This document shows, piece after piece, positions 12,249-15,675 of a stretch of 15,675 nucleotides of DNA; within the stretch, counting starts at the first letter, position 1, and every line of letters starts with the position of its first letter. Origin of the DNA: Rhodospirillales bacterium (GTDB lineage: Bacteria; Pseudomonadota; Alphaproteobacteria; QKFK01; SZUA-500); the NCBI GenBank assembly GCA_003252195.1, contig QKFK01000225.1:1-15675 (forward strand), written 5' to 3'. Under the pieces are notes generated by a model. The model was given only the letters and a program-made list of their open reading frames with translations. It was not told the origin of the DNA and made no database searches. Both the position numbers and the translations under genes were made by a program.

Positions 12249-14609
12249 TTAGTGTGATTTTGACTTAAGAATACTATTAATAACACTTCTGTTCAAAGTT
12301 TTATTTTCAGAATCTCTTTTGCAAGTCATAACAATTACTGATTCAGCAGGAATAGTAAAGTTTGAACCAGACTCAACAGAATTTCTTTCTTGAACCTCTT
12401 TTGTATTATTATGAGATGTGTCAATTACAAATTCCCATTTTCCACCTGCAGGAGCTGGAGGTAGTTTGTAGTCTATACTATCGTTATGAGCATTCATAAT
12501 AACCAAGAAATCATCATCTGATTTGCCATTTTCATCTTTAGCTGATGCGCCATTTATTACATATGACATAGATCTAGCGTATCCTGCTTCCCAATCTTGA
12601 CCTTCCATTTGGTTGCCATCAGGACGATACCACATTATATCTTTGTTTCCATTCGCATCTACAACATCACCTGTAAAGTAATCGGCACTACCAATCACGG
12701 GGTGTTCTGCTCTTAGTTTATTCAATGTAGAAACCAACTCAATATGCTGTTTGTTGTCTTCTGTTATACTATCCCAGTTAACCCAGCTTATTTCGTTATC
12801 TTGGTTAAATGGATTATTGTTTCCACCTTGAGATTTTGAGAATTCATCTCCAGCAACAATCATAGGAGTACCACGAGCAAGTAATAATGTTGCCATCATA
12901 TTTCTTTCTCTTTTGGCTCTATATGCTTCCAAATCAGCATTATTAGAAGGACCTTCAACTCCTGAGTTCCAGTTGCTATTATCGCCAGATCCATCTCTAC
13001 CTTCTTCACCATTACCATTGTTATGCTTGTGTTGGTAAGTTACTAAATCATGTAATGTAAAACCATCATGTGCAGTTACAAAGTTAATTGAAGGTGATTT
13101 ATTGTCATCGTGTCTTCTTAAATCATCAGAAGCTGTCATGCGTCTAGCCATTGATGCAGCTAAACCATGTCTACCACACCAAAAACGTCTTACATCATCA
13201 CGGAATTTATCATTCCATTCTCTCCATGGAGTAGGGAAGTTGCCAACTTGGTAGCCACCCATAACGCAATCCCATGGTTCAGCAATTAGCTTTGTTTTGC
13301 TTAATATAGGATCATTTTTTATTGCCTCTAAAAATTTTGAATCTCTTTTATATTCATTATTTTCATCACGAGCATTTGTAGATGCTAAATCAAAACGGAA
13401 GCCATCTACACCCATTTTTACAAAGTGTTTTAATGAATCCATTGCCATGCGGTTTGCCATTGGCTTATTTAGATCAAGAGTATTACCACAACCTGTGTCA
13501 TCTACATAGTTAGAGTTATTATCCATGCGATAATATGATGCGTTGTCTATACCCTTAAAGCTTACTGCAATGCTGTTTTTGTTACCTTCTCCAGTGTGGT
13601 TGTAGACTACATCCATGATAACCTCAATTCCAGCATCATGTAAATTCTTGGTCATTTCCTTAAATTCTTTTGGAGAACCATATGCTGGGTGGGTGGCAAA
13701 ATAGTTAATTGGGTCATAACCCCAATAATTTCTATTCTTATTTTCAATATCGCCTGTAAAGAAGTCGTTTATCCATTCTTTGCTTTTGCCCATATTCTTT
13801 AAGTTTTCAGCCATACCAGTTAAAATATCTGAGTTTAGGTATGTGTTATGGTTTCTTCTGCCCTTACTCTCTAGAATAGATAATAGTTTTTCTCTGTTGT
13901 CATATGAAGAAGCGTTCATATCAAAGCTGTTTAAGAAATCATTTATTGTTTCTTTGTCTTTTGCCAAACCTGTCAAATGAGCTAAGTAACTACCTGTTGT
14001 GTGTGATTGAACTGGCAATAATTCTAAAGAAGTTATACCTATGCTTTTTAGATAATTAATTGTCTCTTTGTCACCAAGGGCTAAGAATTTACCTCTTAGT
14101 TCTTCTGGTATATTCTTGTTCATAATTGTAAAGCCACGTGGGTGAGCTTCATAAACAACAGTTTTATCCCAGCTAACATTAGGGTAATTGCCATCACCTT
14201 CTAATTCTTTATCGTTAACAATTACACATTTAGGTACACAATTAGCACTATCTTGATCGTTGGTTACAAGTAATGCGTCTTTTTCCCAAGAAAATTCACC
14301 ATCTAATTGTTTGGCATATGGGTCAATAAGTAGCTTGTTTGGATTAAACAAATGACCGTTTTCTGGTTCATATGGTCCATGAACACGATACCCATATTTT
14401 TGACCTGGTTTTAACCCTTCTACATATGTATTCCAGATTCCATTCTCGTCTTTTTCATTAAGCTCAATTTTCGTTTCTTTGCCATCATCACTAAATAGAC
14501 ATAATTCTATTTTTGTTGCATTAGCAGAAAAAATTGAGAAATCCACGCCGTTACCGTCAAATACAGCACCTAGTGCTTTGTTATTGTTAGTAGAAGAAGA
14601 GTTATCCAT
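12249..14609 (-). CDS. glgX: Glycogen debranching enzyme GlgX (isoamylase-type, GH13)
   Basis: 786-residue enzyme that hydrolyses alpha-1,6 branches of glycogen or limit dextrins. An N-terminal CBM48-like beta-sandwich (about 11-110, including GYRVHGPY and LLIDPYAK) precedes a GH13 barrel. Catalytic regions are intact: DVVYNHT (333-339), GFRFDLAS with nucleophile D407, LIAEPWD with acid/base E444, and FVTAHDG with D515. VVYEAHPRGFT (151-161) is the usual entry strand. The C-terminal beta domain runs to about 765. Most GlgX proteins have about 15 residues between LLPV and NYWGY; here there are about 93 (201-293), a large insertion. GGGGGTG lies ahead of the ATG as ribosome binding site. It is first in a run with the 111-residue and 191-residue genes. 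No other glg genes are in the window. Confidence 0.93.
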   Translation of the reverse strand: MDNSSSTNNNKALGAVFDGNGVDFSIFSANATKIELCLFSDDGKETKIELNEKDENGIWNTYVEGLKPGQKYGYRVHGPYEPENGHLFNPNKLLIDPYAKQLDGEFSWEKDALLVTNDQDSANCVPKCVIVNDKELEGDGNYPNVSWDKTVVYEAHPRGFTIMNKNIPEELRGKFLALGDKETINYLKSIGITSLELLPVQSHTTGSYLAHLTGLAKDKETINDFLNSFDMNASSYDNREKLLSILESKGRRNHNTYLNSDILTGMAENLKNMGKSKEWINDFFTGDIENKNRNYWGYDPINYFATHPAYGSPKEFKEMTKNLHDAGIEVIMDVVYNHTGEGNKNSIAVSFKGIDNASYYRMDNNSNYVDDTGCGNTLDLNKPMANRMAMDSLKHFVKMGVDGFRFDLASTNARDENNEYKRDSKFLEAIKNDPILSKTKLIAEPWDCVMGGYQVGNFPTPWREWNDKFRDDVRRFWCGRHGLAASMARRMTASDDLRRHDDNKSPSINFVTAHDGFTLHDLVTYQHKHNNGNGEEGRDGSGDNSNWNSGVEGPSNNADLEAYRAKRERNMMATLLLARGTPMIVAGDEFSKSQGGNNNPFNQDNEISWVNWDSITEDNKQHIELVSTLNKLRAEHPVIGSADYFTGDVVDANGNKDIMWYRPDGNQMEGQDWEAGYARSMSYVINGASAKDENGKSDDDFLVIMNAHNDSIDYKLPPAPAGGKWEFVIDTSHNNTKEVQERNSVESGSNFTIPAESVIVMTCKRDSENKTLNRSVINSILKSKSH

Positions 14610-14644
14610 TTAGGTACACCCCCGTATAAAAATAATGAAAACAA

Positions 14645-14737
14645 TGTTTGATTTTGTCTAATTATATTGTCTAAAAAATTAACTTGCAAGAAAAAACTAA
14701 TATGTTTACATTTTAGATTAGACAAAAGAAACAAACA
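14645..14737. promoter_or_regulatory. Symmetrical divergent control region between glgX and the Sel1 gene
   Basis: TTTTGTCTAAT (14652-14662) and ATTAGACAAAA (14717-14727) are an 11-bp perfect inverted repeat, extended outward by TGTTTG (14645-14650) and CAAACA (14732-14737). A further TTGTCTAA lies at 14667-14674, 13 bases from the first. Each arm therefore presents the same element facing its own gene. The 54-base gap between the 11-bp arms argues for two facing promoters or activator sites rather than a terminator. Confidence 0.6.
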
Positions 14738-14754
14738 TTACGTAATTGATAACA

Positions 14755-15513
14755 ATGATGAGATTAACAATTAAAAATAATAAGAAAAAAATAAAAATTG
14801 TGTTTTATGGGGTAGTGTTTTTTGCATTAATACTGATTCCCATACATCACATTTTGGCAAATATTTCATACAAAGATATGAAAAATGGTGCAGATGTATC
14901 TGATAACCGTTTGCGGATTCTTGCCACAGCAGGAAATGCAGAAGCGCAATATAATCTAGCAAAAAAATATTTGTCTATGGATGATGTAACTCCAGAAATA
15001 GCAGAAAGAGCAATGTCGTTATTAGATGATGCTGCTGATAATGATAATAAAGATGCTATTTATGATGCATGGTACTACTTTGCCAATGGTTTTTATGGTG
15101 TACAAAGCAACCAGAAGGCAACTACATATGCTCGTAAGATTATGAATATGAATGAGGCCAATATTGAAATTGGTAAGTGGCTGATGTACGCAAGCGGCGA
15201 GATTATTCCTAATCAATCTAATAAGATGTCGTTTTCAAAAGATAAGACATTAGAAGGTAATGCTGTTATTCAATATTGGATTGGCGATGCTTATTTTACA
15301 GGAGCCCATATAAATAAAAATTTATCAGAGGCAAAAAAATGGTTTGAAAAAGCTGCCATTAAAGGTAACGCAGATGCTGAATATAAACTAGGAGCTATGT
15401 ACTTTATTGGCAAAGGTGTTGAGCAAGATTTAGATAAAGCCAACAGATTACTAACAAAATCAGCAAAATCAGGCAATATTTTAGCCAAAAAAGCTCTATC
15501 AAAAAGCAATTAA
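14755..15513 (+). CDS. Membrane-anchored Sel1-repeat protein
   Basis: 252 residues from ATG 14755; ATG 14758 or TTG 14746 are possible alternatives and none has a clear ribosome binding site. A Lys-rich N-terminus (TIKNNKKKIKI) is followed by one hydrophobic helix (about 14-31 from this start), an uncleaved anchor or signal peptide by the positive-inside rule. The rest should therefore be periplasmic. Sel1-like helical repeats are visible: LATAGNAEAQYNLAKKYL in the first half, and two good tandem units near the C-terminus (AVIQYWIGDAYFTG..NLSEAKKWFEKAAIKG and ADAEYKLGAMYFIGKG..DLDKANRLLTKSAKSG). Such repeats are protein-protein scaffolds, often in envelope or host-interaction proteins; the partner is unknown. 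It is transcribed divergently from glgX. Confidence 0.82.
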   Translation: MMRLTIKNNKKKIKIVFYGVVFFALILIPIHHILANISYKDMKNGADVSDNRLRILATAGNAEAQYNLAKKYLSMDDVTPEIAERAMSLLDDAADNDNKDAIYDAWYYFANGFYGVQSNQKATTYARKIMNMNEANIEIGKWLMYASGEIIPNQSNKMSFSKDKTLEGNAVIQYWIGDAYFTGAHINKNLSEAKKWFEKAAIKGNADAEYKLGAMYFIGKGVEQDLDKANRLLTKSAKSGNILAKKALSKSN

Positions 15514-15540
15514 ATATTTTTAGAAAGACAAGAAAATGAA

Positions 15541-15570
15541 AAAAGCCAACCTAATAAAAGGTTGGCTTTT
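15541..15570 (-). terminator. Terminator shared by tRNA-Met and the Sel1 gene
   Basis: AAAAGCCAACC and GGTTGGCTTTT form an 11-bp perfect stem with an 8-base loop. The minus-strand T-run (TTTTTTC) is longer than the plus-strand one (TTTTGAA), so it chiefly ends the tRNA transcript, but it can serve the convergent Sel1 gene too. Confidence 0.85.
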
Positions 15571-15574
15571 GAAT

Positions 15575-15651
15575 TGGTAGCGGCTCCCAGATTTGAACTG
15601 GGGACACACGGATTATGATTCCGTTGCTCTAACCAACTGAGCTAAGCCGCC
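15575..15651 (-). tRNA. tRNA-Met (CAT), elongator type
   Basis: 77 bases with encoded CCA. The acceptor stem pairs GGCGGCT with AGCCGCT (first pair G-T), the D-arm is AGCTCAGTTGGTTAGAGC, the anticodon arm is ACGGA-ATCATAA-TCCGT with anticodon CAT, and the T-arm is CCCAGTTCAAATCTGGG. The body matches the pattern of alphaproteobacterial elongator tRNA-Met. It lacks the unpaired first acceptor base of a C1-A72 initiator and the three G-C pairs of the initiator anticodon stem. A tRNA-Ile2 with modified CAT is the only other reading and is less likely. Confidence 0.95.
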
Positions 15652-15675
15652 ACAAGAACCATTATTGATTAATAT

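Noticed and set aside
14645..14737. Long inverted repeat read as a terminator or transposon end
   Set aside because: The arms are about 54 bases apart in a divergent promoter region, there is no transposase or target duplication, and the same word occurs at another promoter; regulatory sites fit better.

Overview
The window looks like part of an AT-rich alphaproteobacterial chromosome. The tRNA at the right edge closely resembles the elongator tRNA-Met of Alphaproteobacteria, and PepN, SdaA and the NrdA/NrdB pair are of proteobacterial type. Low GC, short intergenic gaps and several lineage-specific proteins (HExxH metallopeptidase, Sel1-repeat protein, orphan small proteins) would suit a host-associated lineage such as the uncultured gut alphaproteobacteria. 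That placement is inference. I see no phage, insertion sequence, CRISPR array or integrase.

Layout. 1-1311 (+) is the 3' part of pepN with an unusual basic tail. It converges on 1543-3171 (-), a chemoreceptor fused to a C-terminal hemerythrin oxygen-binding domain; each gene has its own terminator. 3324-6199 (-) is the operon nrdA-nrdB for class Ia ribonucleotide reductase, with a NrdR-box pair upstream. Diverging from it is a nucleoside 2-deoxyribosyltransferase-like gene (6414-6890, +), followed by sdaA (6939-8361, +). sdaA carries a perfect 34-bp tandem duplication at 6997-7064 that shifts the frame near the 5' end of an otherwise intact L-serine dehydratase gene.

8416-9250 (+) is a compact two-gene unit. 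It encodes a DUF134 helix-turn-helix protein with a Cys-rich tail and a NifX/NifB-type cofactor-binding protein with a His/Cys-rich tail. A perfect 16-bp palindrome sits on the likely transcription start. 9420-9962 (+) is a divergent beta-carbonic-anhydrase-like protein behind a promoter covered by a 17-bp dyad.

10009-14609 (-) holds, in transcription order, glgX (glycogen debranching, with an unusual insertion), a small coupled gene of unknown function, an orphan 191-residue protein and an HECTH-type putative metallopeptidase. Diverging from glgX is a membrane-anchored Sel1-repeat protein (14755-15513, +). The octamer TTAGACAA recurs in the control regions of glgX, the Sel1 gene and the metallopeptidase gene, which may mark a small regulon. 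An elongator tRNA-Met (15575-15651, -) ends the window.

The strongest candidates for follow-up are the sdaA duplication, the DUF134/NifX metal-binding cassette with its operator, the glgX insertion with an internal repeat, and the TTAGACAA motif. I did not find a clearly new multi-gene system.
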